DNA of 64,000 nt. Origin: Stigmatella aurantiaca DW4/3-1. GTDB lineage: Bacteria > Myxococcota > Myxococcia > Myxococcales > Myxococcaceae. Of this stretch, positions 44,713-53,500 are shown piece after piece; the first letter of the stretch is position 1, and every line of letters begins with the position of its first letter. Position numbers and translations under genes: made by a program. The notes under the pieces are model-generated. The model was given only the letters and a program-made list of their open reading frames with translations, made no database searches and was not told the DNA's origin. The DNA lies in assembly GCF_000165485.1 (NCBI RefSeq), contig NC_014623.1, positions 5,846,893-5,910,892 on the forward strand. The letters run 5' to 3'.

Positions 44713-45681
44713 TCAGGGCGGGGGCCCTTCTGGGCGGACGAACAGCTCGTGCGCGTCCAGCCCCTCCGGGAAGATGCCCTCCTGCGGGAGTTCCAACCGG
44801 TCACGGTGAGCGCTGGCATCGGAGATCAGCTGCAAGACCTCCTCGTGGACTTCCTTCCGTCCGTATGGCCGGGGCATCTGCGCGAGAGCTCCGAGCAGAG
44901 CATCACGCATCTCGGCGGCCGTGACGTACCGCTGAGCAGGATCCCGCCTGAGTGCTTTGTGGATGATGGCCTTGACTGATTCCGGCAGACCCCTCACGGC
45001 CTTCTCCACGTCGTCAGGCTCATAGTGCTCGATCAGGTTCCGCATCAGCGCAAAGGGGAGTGAAGGCGACTCCTCTGGCTTGGGCACTTGCTCACCAGGG
45101 CGCAGGAAGAGCGATCGCGCCTCTCCAGCATCGTCTACGTTAAACAGGTGGCGACCTGTCAGCAGCTCCACGAGAACGAGCCCCAGGGCGAACACGTCCG
45201 ATGAGGGTGCCAGGTGCTCGCGGCGCAGATACTCGGGAGATGCGTACGCTACATCTCCCTTGAGCAGCAGGTGAGGCGTCTCCTCCCTTCCCACGATGAG
45301 CGAGTAGGCAGCACCAAAATGGGTCAGCTTCACTGCCCCGTACGCATCCAGGTAGATGTTCCGCGGGCTCACGTCGCGATGGATGATCCCCAGAGGCGTC
45401 CCCTGCTCGCCTGGGAGGGTGTGCGCATGGTGGAGCGCATCAGCCACCTCGACAGTGACGTAAAGGGCAAATGCCGACGACACCGGCCGCTCGAGCATTG
45501 CCACAAGGTTGAGAACGGTGTCCAAGGAGGGGCCGTCCACGTGCTCCATGATCACGTGCGGCTCTCCCTGATGGATCTTCAGATGGTGGACCTGGGCGAT
45601 GGCCGGATGGTGAAGCAAGAAGGCCAGTCTCACCTGATCCACGAACCGCTGGCGATTCATGAACTCGCTCGGACTGCGCAA
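44713..45681 (-). CDS. Degenerate Ser/Thr protein kinase (pseudokinase), N-lobe start missing
   Basis: About 322 residues from the first possible start (TTG 45681). Clear Hanks-kinase C-lobe: IIHRDVSPRNIYLDAYG (catalytic loop), KGDVAYASPEYL (APE region) and SSDVFALGLVLVELLTGRHLF. However the DFG motif is THFG (Asp to His). Reading upstream in frame, the subdomain II motif is QVAIRTL (Lys to Arg), and a Gly-rich GLSGRA precedes it. This N-lobe lies between the TTG and the in-frame TGA that ends the XRE gene, with no start codon. The protein therefore either lacks the ATP loop or is reached by read-through. Activity is unlikely. It may be a decayed kinase or a pseudokinase scaffold paired with the XRE regulator. 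Confidence 0.72.
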   Translation of the reverse strand: MRSPSEFMNRQRFVDQVRLAFLLHHPAIAQVHHLKIHQGEPHVIMEHVDGPSLDTVLNLVAMLERPVSSAFALYVTVEVADALHHAHTLPGEQGTPLGIIHRDVSPRNIYLDAYGAVKLTHFGAAYSLIVGREETPHLLLKGDVAYASPEYLRREHLAPSSDVFALGLVLVELLTGRHLFNVDDAGEARSLFLRPGEQVPKPEESPSLPFALMRNLIEHYEPDDVEKAVRGLPESVKAIIHKALRRDPAQRYVTAAEMRDALLGALAQMPRPYGRKEVHEEVLQLISDASAHRDRLELPQEGIFPEGLDAHELFVRPEGPPP

Positions 45682-45762
45682 GGTTCTAATGGCGACCTGG
45701 CCCGCAGGCCCACTCTCTGCTCGACGTGCGCGTCCTGAGAGGCCTCTGCTCCGCCCTACGCC
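45682..45762 (-). pseudogene. Untranslated or read-through kinase N-lobe between XRE stop and TTG
   Basis: The 27 codons between the XRE stop (TGA, 45763-45765) and the TTG at 45681 are free of stops and encode GLSGRARRAESGPAGQVAIRTL-like kinase N-lobe sequence. They contain no ATG, GTG or TTG in this frame. They are kept here as a separate entry because they are conserved-looking but not reachable by normal initiation. Confidence 0.55.
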
Positions 45763-46122
45763 TCACCTCAACAGCACTTGGGCGACGGTCACCAAGGCAT
45801 GGAGTTTGTCCTCGTCCATCTTGCGAGCGAGTCCCAGAAGCTGGCGCACTTGGGGTAACTCCGACTGACCGCGCGATCCATGTGCTGGCCGAGACACCTC
45901 CTGTGTTCCTGAATTTCCCAAGAGTTCGTCCGCGGAGATGTGCAGGACGGAGCACATTCGCAGAAGCGTGGGGACGCTGGGCAGCATCTTCCCGCGTTCC
46001 AGGCGGCTGTAGACCATGTGCGCGATGCCCAACTTCCCGGCCACCTCCGCCTGGGTGAGCCCCAGATGCGTCCGGGCCTCACGAGCGGCGCTTCCGATCT
46101 GATTTGCCAACTCTTCATTCAT
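45763..46122 (-). CDS. XRE-family transcriptional regulator
   Basis: A 119-residue protein with an N-terminal helix-turn-helix (LGLTQAEVAGKLGIAHMVYSRLERGKMLPSVPTLLRMCSVL, residues about 20-60) and a helical C-terminal part (LPQVRQLLGLARKMDEDKLHALVTVAQVLLR). It binds DNA, targets unknown. Its stop codon is TGA, and the same reading frame continues with kinase sequence. The position at the edge of the polyketide cluster makes it a candidate cluster regulator. A GGGAAGGGG Shine-Dalgarno precedes the ATG. Confidence 0.88.
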   Translation of the reverse strand: MNEELANQIGSAAREARTHLGLTQAEVAGKLGIAHMVYSRLERGKMLPSVPTLLRMCSVLHISADELLGNSGTQEVSRPAHGSRGQSELPQVRQLLGLARKMDEDKLHALVTVAQVLLR

Positions 46123-46540
46123 GGGTCACCCCTTCCCTACAGCGCCAAGCTCTTTTGAAGCCCCGCCTTGACCGGACAGGAGACCCTCCACGGATATGAG
46201 CATCATCCCTCCAAGGTCTATCCCAGCATGAGTTCCAACCCATTCAGAGAACTTCGCGGACATATCAGGACCACCCAGAAAGAGGAGACAACCTCGCTTG
46301 CGACTTCAGAGCATCTACCCCGTGAAGTACACATATAGTCACCCTTTCAGGTTTACTACAAGAGATGAGCGCGAGGCTTTGGCATTTGGTCCTGATCCGG
46401 CGTGGAGGCCCGTGCGCGAAAGCCTGGAATTCACGCGACCGTGAAGAAGGAGCAATAACGGGCTCCCACCAGGCAACGTGCGATAGCATGCCTCGGTGCA
46501 CCCGGCCGTTCATGCTGGGCGTCCCTCCTTGAGCCGCCGA
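46123..46540. other. Intergenic region between XRE and thioesterase genes; small ORF remnant
   Basis: This 418-bp gap has lower GC than its surroundings. It must hold the divergent promoters of the XRE and thioesterase genes, but I could not pick convincing -35/-10 pairs. A 36-codon frame at 46228-46338 (MSSNPFRELRGHIRTTQKE...) resembles the first helices of an XRE regulator and may be a decayed fragment. No repeat or RNA gene was seen. Confidence 0.45.
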
Positions 46541-47326
46541 ATGAAGCCCGACTCCTCCCCACCTCCGATCAACTCCCCCTGGCTCGTTCAGCGGAAGCCC
46601 CCCACCTCCTCTGGGGTCCGGCTCTTCTGCTTCCCCTACGCGGGCGCAGGCAGCCTCCCGTACTTCAAATGGCCGGATCTGCTTCCTGGGGGCATCGACT
46701 TGTGCGCTGTCCAGCTTCCCGGCCGGGAAAACCGCCTCCGCGAGCCTGCCTTGCGAGATCTCCACCAGTTGATAACGAAGCTGGTGGAGGCGCTCTCTCC
46801 TCATCTGGGGGGAGAGTTCGCCTTCTTTGGTCACAGCTTCGGAGCGCTCGTCGCATTCGAGCTGATCCGCGAACTGCGCCGACGCGGATTGCCTCTTCCG
46901 AAGGTATTGTTCGCTTCAGGCTCTGAGTCCCCGTCTCTCCGGACCAAGCTCCCTGCTTTGAGCGGGCTCGAACGCGACGATTTCGTGCGCGAGGTCGCGG
47001 CCCGGTATGGCGGCCTTCCCCGCCATATCATGGAGCAGCGCGAGCTCCTCGATCTCGTCCTCCCAACCCTTCGCGCCGATCTGAAGATCTTGGAAGATTA
47101 CGTGTACCGCCCAGAGCCTCCGCTCCCCTTGCGGATCTGTGCCTTCGGCGGCACCGAGGATCCCCGGGTCGCCGAGGCTGCGCTCGACGCGTGGCGCCGG
47201 GAGACGAACGTTGCCTTCAAGCTGCAGATCTTTCCCGGCGGGCACTTCTTCATCAATGAGGTCACCCGTCAGGTGCTCCAGACCCTTAGCAACGAACTCA
47301 TCGCCGGTTCCCATCCCTCCCCATGA
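46541..47326 (+). CDS. Type II thioesterase (GrsT-like)
   Basis: A 261-residue alpha/beta hydrolase of the GrsT/RifR type: VRLFCFPYAGAG, the nucleophile motif FFGHSFGALVAFEL (Ser), the acid region CAFGGTEDPRV (Asp) and GGHFFINE (His). Such enzymes remove stalled or wrong acyl groups from carrier proteins in polyketide and peptide synthesis. The ATG at 46541 is preferred; an in-frame GTG at 46496 would add a 15-residue Arg-rich leader. The stop overlaps the ACP start by 4 nt (ATGA), so it and the ACP are translationally coupled. Confidence 0.93.
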   Translation: MKPDSSPPPINSPWLVQRKPPTSSGVRLFCFPYAGAGSLPYFKWPDLLPGGIDLCAVQLPGRENRLREPALRDLHQLITKLVEALSPHLGGEFAFFGHSFGALVAFELIRELRRRGLPLPKVLFASGSESPSLRTKLPALSGLERDDFVREVAARYGGLPRHIMEQRELLDLVLPTLRADLKILEDYVYRPEPPLPLRICAFGGTEDPRVAEAALDAWRRETNVAFKLQIFPGGHFFINEVTRQVLQTLSNELIAGSHPSP

Positions 47327-47586
47327 ACAAGGCCCAGCTTCTCGCTGATCTGACCCGGTACATCACCGAAGAAATTCTCGAGGGCAATGCGGAGGACCTC
47401 GAGCCTTCCACGCCACTGCTCGAACTCGGTATCTTGAACTCACTGGAGACGGCCCGGATGATGCGATTCATCGAGAAGCAGTACGGCATCACCGTCCCGG
47501 CCGATGCCATGCGGGTCGAGAACCTCCAAACTCTCTCCGCGATCACGGATCTGGTACACAGCCTGCAACCTCAGGGGCCCGGGTAA
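47323..47586 (+). CDS. Discrete acyl carrier protein
   Basis: An 87-residue carrier protein with the phosphopantetheine site LELGILNSLETARMMRF (Ser in LNSLE, Asn replacing the usual Asp before it). Acidic helices and the length fit a free-standing ACP. It is coupled to the thioesterase upstream and convergent with the KS-AT gene, which lacks its own ACP. A trans role for this ACP is therefore plausible. Which enzyme loads it is unknown. Confidence 0.93.
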   Translation: MNKAQLLADLTRYITEEILEGNAEDLEPSTPLLELGILNSLETARMMRFIEKQYGITVPADAMRVENLQTLSAITDLVHSLQPQGPG

Positions 47587-47598
47587 CGGCCCCCGAGG
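47568..47598. terminator. Hairpin overlapping the ACP stop codon
   Basis: CCTCAGGGGCC pairs with GGCCCCCGAGG (one mismatch) around CGGGTAAC, spanning the ACP stop. It lies between convergent genes and may stop both transcripts. Confidence 0.6.
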
Positions 47599-47629
47599 CG
47601 GCTCCCAGGCACGCCCCCCCCTCGGTGGC

Positions 47630-50479
47630 TCAGCTCGTTCCCTTCAAGCTCTCCAGGAGCGCCTGGGCCTGCTCATCCGAAAGCCCCTCGAGCAGCTCCA
47701 GTTGTCCCGCGAGTGCATCGAGATCTCCCTCCAGGATCTCCGCAGAAGCGCCCTGTTTCTTCGGGGCGGAGGCCTGAGGCGGATCAAACCAGTAGCGGCT
47801 TCGCTGGAAACAACTGGTCGGCAACACGGCCTTGGCGTGTTGTTGACCACGGTAGAAGTCCGGCCACGCCACATCGGTCCCCGCGGCGACGAGTTCCGCG
47901 AAGCCCTCCAGCAGCTCCGTCCGGCCGTCGCTGTCCGCTCTCAGACTGGGAACCCAGTGCAGCTCCGGAGCAGGGCGAACGCGCTTTCCCCATGCCGTCA
48001 GGCCTGCTCCTGGGCCGATTTCTATATGTGCCCCCACGCCCATCTCGCCCAGGGCCTGCAACGCCGCGGCCGGACGTGACGGCACTCCCGGCGATCCCAG
48101 CCAATACTCCGCCCCCGGGGACTCCAACAACTGCCCGGTGACTGTCGAGAACCATGGCACCTGGGGCCGCTGATGAACCACCCCGCGCGCGGCGGCACCG
48201 GAGGCCTCTCGCACGCCCTTCCAGCCCGCCAGGCTCATCGCATGGGGCACGCTGCTCAACTCGGAGCGCACACCCAGCCGGGTCAGCTCGGCCTGCAACG
48301 CCTCGACAGAAACCCGTGCCCCCGAAAACACGCCCCGCCCTCCGCCATCGATCCCCACCAGGCACACCTCTGGAAAGCCCAGCAACACTTCCCCGAGACG
48401 CGCGAACTCCTCGACGGCGAGTTCGGCTCCTGGAGGCAAGCGTTCGAGCTGCGCGCCCAAGGAGGCAACGAGCTTGACCCCCTCTTCCCAGGAGAACACT
48501 CCCGCGGCACACGCCGCCGCGTACTCCCCAGTCCCGGAGCCCAGCACCCCGGAAGGCTCGATCCCCCACCCCTTCCACAAGTGGACGAGACCACACTGCA
48601 GGGCCAGCAGCCCTGGAAGCGCAATGCCCGGAGCAAGCGGAGCGAAGTCCTTCCCCTCCTGAGGAAACAGCCCAGAAACAAGCGGACGCGCGAGCGCGCG
48701 CTCACACTTCAGCACGGCATCACGGAAGGTGGGCTCGGACTCGAAGAGCTGTTTTCCCCACCCCACCGGCACTGTCCCCTGCCCGCCAAAAAGGAACGCG
48801 ACGCGAGGCCGCTGCCGCCCAGAGCCAGCCCGGACTCCCGGCGTCTCCTCCTCCCTCAGGAACCCGGAAAGACGGCGGCTCGCCTCCTCATGGCTCGATG
48901 CCACGACGGCAACCCGGTGAGGGAACGCGACCCGGCCCGTGCTGGCCGTAAAGCAGATGTCCGGGAACGGAGCGTGGCGCAGGGCGCCTGCGGACAAGCC
49001 GTTCACGTACTGCTGGGCCAGCTCACGAAGTGCAGGCTGCGTCTTCGCCGAGAGCACCAGCACTTGTGCGGAAGACGTGCTGCTCGAGGGTTCGCGTTCG
49101 CCGGCCGGCGCCTCCTCGATCAAGACGTGCGCATTCGTTCCGTTGAAGCCGAACGCGGTCACGCCCGCGATCCGCCGTTTCTGACCGCGAGGCCAGGCCA
49201 CCCGGCCCTTGGGAACGGTGACCGGCAGCTCGTCCCAGCGAATGTTCGGGTTGGGGGTCTCCAGGTTCAAGTGCGCGGGGATCTCTTCGTTCTGTAGGGC
49301 GAGCACCACCTTGATGATGCCGGCTACGCCCGCAGCTCCCTCGGTGTGACCAATGTTGGTCTTCACAGAGCCAACGACGATCGGCTCCTCGCGAGGACGC
49401 TCCTGTCCGTAGACCCGGCCCAGCGCCTCCATCTCAATGGGGTCTCCGATGGCCGTTCCCGTCCCGTGCGCCTCGAGGTAACTCAGCTGCCCGGGTTCCA
49501 CCCCTCCGGCCCGCAGCGCCGCCCGCATCACCTTCGCCAGGGCGTTGCCATTGGGAACCGTCAACCCGCTCGACTGGCCGCTGTGGTTGGTCGCGGACCC
49601 TCGGATCAGCGCCAGGATCGGGTCCCTGTCCGCAATCGCATCCGACAGGCGCTTGAGCACCAGCATGCCGCAGCCCTCACCCCGGACGAAGCCATCCGCC
49701 GCCGCGTCGAACGTGCTGCAGCGCCCCTTCTGGGAGAGCATCCGCATCGCGCAGTTCACCACGGCGGTGAGCGGAGAGAGGATCAGGCTGATCCCTCCCG
49801 CCAGGGCCAAGTCACATTCGTAGGTGCGCAGGCTCTGACAAGCGAGGTGCACGGTCACCAGGGACGAGGAGCAGGCCGCATCCACTGCCATCGCCGGTCC
49901 CTGAAGCCCAAGAATGTAGGCCAGCCTCCCTGCCGCGACGCTCAGCCCTGATCCCGAAGCCGTGTGGAGATCGATCTGAGTCGCATCGGTCATCAGGTGC
50001 GAGAAGTCCTCGTTCATCATCCCGACGAAGACCCCCGTCGAGCTCCCCTTGAGACCGGTCGCCGCGATGCCTGCCCGCTCCAGGGCTTCCCAGGTAACCT
50101 CCAGGAGCAGCCGCTGGTGCGGATCCATCCGGGCAGCCTCGCGGGGGGAAATACCGAAGAAGCCCGGATCGAAGTCCTCGATCCCCCGGATGAAGGCACC
50201 ATGCCGCGTGTACATCTTCCCCGGAGTCCCCGGGGTGGGGTCGTAGTAGTCGTCGATGTTCCAACGCGAGGAAGGGATGGTCGAGATCGCGTCCTTCCCA
50301 TCCCTGAGCAATTCCCAGAACGCCTCTGGGGTGTCTCCCCCTCCTGGAAAACGATGGGCCATTCCCACAATGGCGATGGGCTCGCTCAAGGCCAGGGCCA
50401 ACTTGGGTTGCAGCTTGCGCGCCACCAGCGCCAGCTTGATAGGCGCCAGTTCGGAGACACGGGGAGATTGATCCGTCAT
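47630..50479 (-). CDS. Polyketide synthase KS-AT protein with degenerate AT and no ACP
   Basis: A 949-residue protein. KS (about 33-455) is complete: C203 in VDAACSSSLV, His in EAHGTGTAIGDP and His in KTNIGHTEGAAG. The AT (about 550-860) is broken: FLFGGQGTVPVGWG replaces FLFTGQGxQ, and the nucleophile motif reads G647-S-G-T-G651 instead of GHSxG, so the Ser is Gly; the malonyl motif HAFHS reads HAMSL. No DH, KR or ACP follows. The C-terminus is a docking-like helix (LDALAGQLELLEGLSDEQAQALLESL) and the N-terminus a short helix (SELAPIKLALVARKL). It is the last gene of the operon, 21 bp after the main PKS module. It must work with an AT and ACP in trans, perhaps the discrete ACP (47323-47586). 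Confidence 0.93.
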   Translation of the reverse strand: MTDQSPRVSELAPIKLALVARKLQPKLALALSEPIAIVGMAHRFPGGGDTPEAFWELLRDGKDAISTIPSSRWNIDDYYDPTPGTPGKMYTRHGAFIRGIEDFDPGFFGISPREAARMDPHQRLLLEVTWEALERAGIAATGLKGSSTGVFVGMMNEDFSHLMTDATQIDLHTASGSGLSVAAGRLAYILGLQGPAMAVDAACSSSLVTVHLACQSLRTYECDLALAGGISLILSPLTAVVNCAMRMLSQKGRCSTFDAAADGFVRGEGCGMLVLKRLSDAIADRDPILALIRGSATNHSGQSSGLTVPNGNALAKVMRAALRAGGVEPGQLSYLEAHGTGTAIGDPIEMEALGRVYGQERPREEPIVVGSVKTNIGHTEGAAGVAGIIKVVLALQNEEIPAHLNLETPNPNIRWDELPVTVPKGRVAWPRGQKRRIAGVTAFGFNGTNAHVLIEEAPAGEREPSSSTSSAQVLVLSAKTQPALRELAQQYVNGLSAGALRHAPFPDICFTASTGRVAFPHRVAVVASSHEEASRRLSGFLREEETPGVRAGSGRQRPRVAFLFGGQGTVPVGWGKQLFESEPTFRDAVLKCERALARPLVSGLFPQEGKDFAPLAPGIALPGLLALQCGLVHLWKGWGIEPSGVLGSGTGEYAAACAAGVFSWEEGVKLVASLGAQLERLPPGAELAVEEFARLGEVLLGFPEVCLVGIDGGGRGVFSGARVSVEALQAELTRLGVRSELSSVPHAMSLAGWKGVREASGAAARGVVHQRPQVPWFSTVTGQLLESPGAEYWLGSPGVPSRPAAALQALGEMGVGAHIEIGPGAGLTAWGKRVRPAPELHWVPSLRADSDGRTELLEGFAELVAAGTDVAWPDFYRGQQHAKAVLPTSCFQRSRYWFDPPQASAPKKQGASAEILEGDLDALAGQLELLEGLSDEQAQALLESLKGTS

Positions 50480-50500
50480 GGTGATTTCACAAACCTCGGC

Positions 50501-53500
50501 TCAACGGCCACGGCGCAGCATGGCCTGGACCTGGTCGTCATCCAGATCGTCCACGTCCGCCAGGAGCGCATCCAGTTCCTGATCCTCGCCGGCGTCCCAG
50601 GCGGCAGCAGGAGCGGCCTCATCGTCCTTGAGTCCCAGGACCTCGGCCGCCAGGTAATTCACCAGTTCGTTGACGTTGGGGTTGTCGAACGCCACGGTCG
50701 CGGGCAGCGAGGCGCCCAGGCTCCGCTGAAGGACGTTTCGCAGTTCCACGGACATCAGCGAGTCCATTCCGAGCGCGAAGAAGCCCTGATTGGGATCGAG
50801 CGCCTCCGCCGGGGGCCGGCCCAGCACACCGTTCACGAGCTCACCCACGTGCGCACGCAACGCGGCACGCTGGCCTTCGGCAGAGAGCGGCTCGAGCTTC
50901 CGCCGGATTCCCCCACTCTCGGCCGGGGCAGCCTTCTCGATGAAGGCCTCGAACAATGGAGAGCTCCCCCGCCGCCCGAGCATCGCCCAATCCACCGGAA
51001 GAATGCCCAACTGGCCTCCCAGCCCAAGTGCCTGCTCGAAGAGCTGGAGCCCATCGGCAGGGGGAATTACCCCGAAGCCGAGCTGCTCCATCCGGCGCTG
51101 GAGCTGTGCCTCCGCAGCCACACCGATCTCCGCCCAAGCGCCCCAGTTGAGGCTCAGGCCCGGCAACCCCGCCGAGCGTCGAAGATGGGCCAGTCCGTCC
51201 AGGAAAGCATTGGCGGCCACGTAGTTGGCCTGTCCACTGGAGCCGATCAGCGACGACGCCGACGAGAAGAGCACGAAGAAGTCGAGTTCCACCCCCTGAA
51301 GCACGTGGTGGAGATTCCACCCGCCAAAGACCTTGGCGGCGAACACCCGGGCGAAACGCTCCGGTGTCATCTGAATCAAAAGCCCATCGTCGATGACCGC
51401 CGCGGAGTGGACGACGCCCCGGATGGGCGGCAGCCGTCCACCGATCTCCGACATCGCGCGCTCGAGATCGGATGAAACGGACACATCGCATTGCAGGCTC
51501 TGAACTTCCACGCCTCGCGCGGTCAGCGCGGCCAGCCGGGACCGAGCCTCCGCTCCTGGCTCGCTTCGCCCGATCAACACCAGGTGGCGAGCGCCCTTCT
51601 CGGCCAACCTCTCGGCCACGGCCAGACCCAATCCACCCAATCCACCCGTGACAACGTAGGTTGCGTCTGGACGCAGGGAAGCGCTGGTCTCGCCGCCCGG
51701 AGACCGGAGCCGGTGGCTGCGAGCCAAGCGGGCCACACGGCGGGTATCTCCCCGCAGCGCGATCTCGTCCTCGCTGCTCTCGCCGAGAATTTCCCCAGCG
51801 AGCTGCTCGAGTTCGTAAGGAGACGAACCGGGATCCAGATCCACGCGCCGACAATGGAGTTCCGGATGCTCGCGCGTGATGGCCTTGCCAAGACCCCAGA
51901 GGGCCGAGCCACTCAAGCCAGCGAGCGGCTCCCCCTCAGTGACCGCCTGAGCCCCCCGCGTCACCAGCCAGAGCGAGGCCGTCCGGCCTTTCGAACCTCG
52001 GACGAGCGCCTGCGCGAGCTCAAGCACGCGGGTACTGTGACGAAGGGCATCCCTGGAGACATCTGGGCCTGCCGTGGCCCCACCAAGGCTCCACAGATCG
52101 ATGACGTGGATCGGGCACGGCACCGCACTCTCCAAAAGCGCCAGAAGCGCCTCGGCACGCGCGCGATCCACGCCGGAGCCTTCCTCCCCTGCTCCGACCG
52201 TCACCGTGTTCCAGCCGCTCGCCTGGAGGCGCTCGGCGAGGCGGTGACCTACACCCGTTTCATCGGCGAGGATCAGACACTGAGGCGCTGCCCCCGAGGT
52301 CGTGCCGGAAGTGCCATCGCCGGGGGTGCCGGACTGCGCAGCCAGCGGTCTGACCTGCCACTCCAGCTCATAGAGCCAGTTCTGCAAACGCTTGCTCCTC
52401 GCTCCAAAGAGGCCCTCCCGGGTCACCCGCCGGAGCAACAGCTGCTCGACGGACGCCACGAGCGCCCCTTCGGAAGACAACAGCTTGATGTCACACGTGT
52501 AAACAGGGCCCTTCGGATCCTCGTCCCGAGAGATCCGGGCGTGGGCCCACACTTCCCGCAAGCCCGCCCTGAACACCCGGACCTTCCCAACTCCCACGGG
52601 AAGGTAGGCAGTCTCTCCCGCCTCATCGAGCACAGCCCCCACCATCTGGAAGCACGCGTCCAAAAGCGAGGGAGGCAGCAAGTAGCGCTCGGCCTCGGTC
52701 AGCGCGGCACCGGCCAGGCCAAGCTGGCCAAGCACCTCGTTCTGGCCGCGCCAAAGACCCCGGATCGCGCGGAAGCTGGGACCGTACGAGAGCCCCGCCT
52801 GACCCAGCTTCTCATAATAAGCCTCCACGGGGACTTCCTGAACGAACTCAGCCCGGAGGCCTTGAAGATCCAGGCGCTCGCCAGGGACAGACGCCGCCGA
52901 GGCCAGCTTCCCATGGGCGTGCAAAGTCCAGGAGGGTTCCGCTCCGCCGTCGCCCGCCTCCTCATCCTGGCTGAAGATCTCGAACCTCCCCGAGCGCTCT
53001 CCTTCCGGCGTGTAGAGCAGATGCACGCGACGATCCCCTTCCTCGGGCAGGAAGAGGGCCTGTGAGAAAGCAAGAGCGTCCACGGTGCTACTGGCCTCTC
53101 CAAAGAGCGCCGCACCCGCGGCAAGCCCCATCTCCACATAGGCGGCGCCCGGCATGACGATCTGCCCGTAGACACCATGATCCCGGAGGAAAGGCAGCTT
53201 CGAAGGCCCCAAGGAAGACTCGAACTGCCGCACCTGCGCTGGAGACGCTTGGCGCCGACCGAGGAGCGGGTGGACGCGCTCATCACGAGCGGTGCCCTGC
53301 CCCCGCGTTCCCTGCCGGTCCCAGGCCGTGCCAGTCAGCTCCATCCAGTACGCCCGCCGCTGGAAAGGGTAGCTGGGGAGCGAGACCTTGCGCCGGTCAA
53401 TGCCCTCCTCCAGGCCCCTCCATTTCACCTGTGCTCCCGCGACGTAGAGGGACGCGAGCCCCTCCAACATCTGCCGCCAATCCGAGTGCTCGGGCCGCAG

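Noticed and set aside
45682-45765. Selenocysteine decoding of the XRE stop TGA as a firm call
   Set aside because: No convincing SECIS hairpin follows the TGA, and the XRE protein has a natural ending there; kept only as a hypothesis in the findings.
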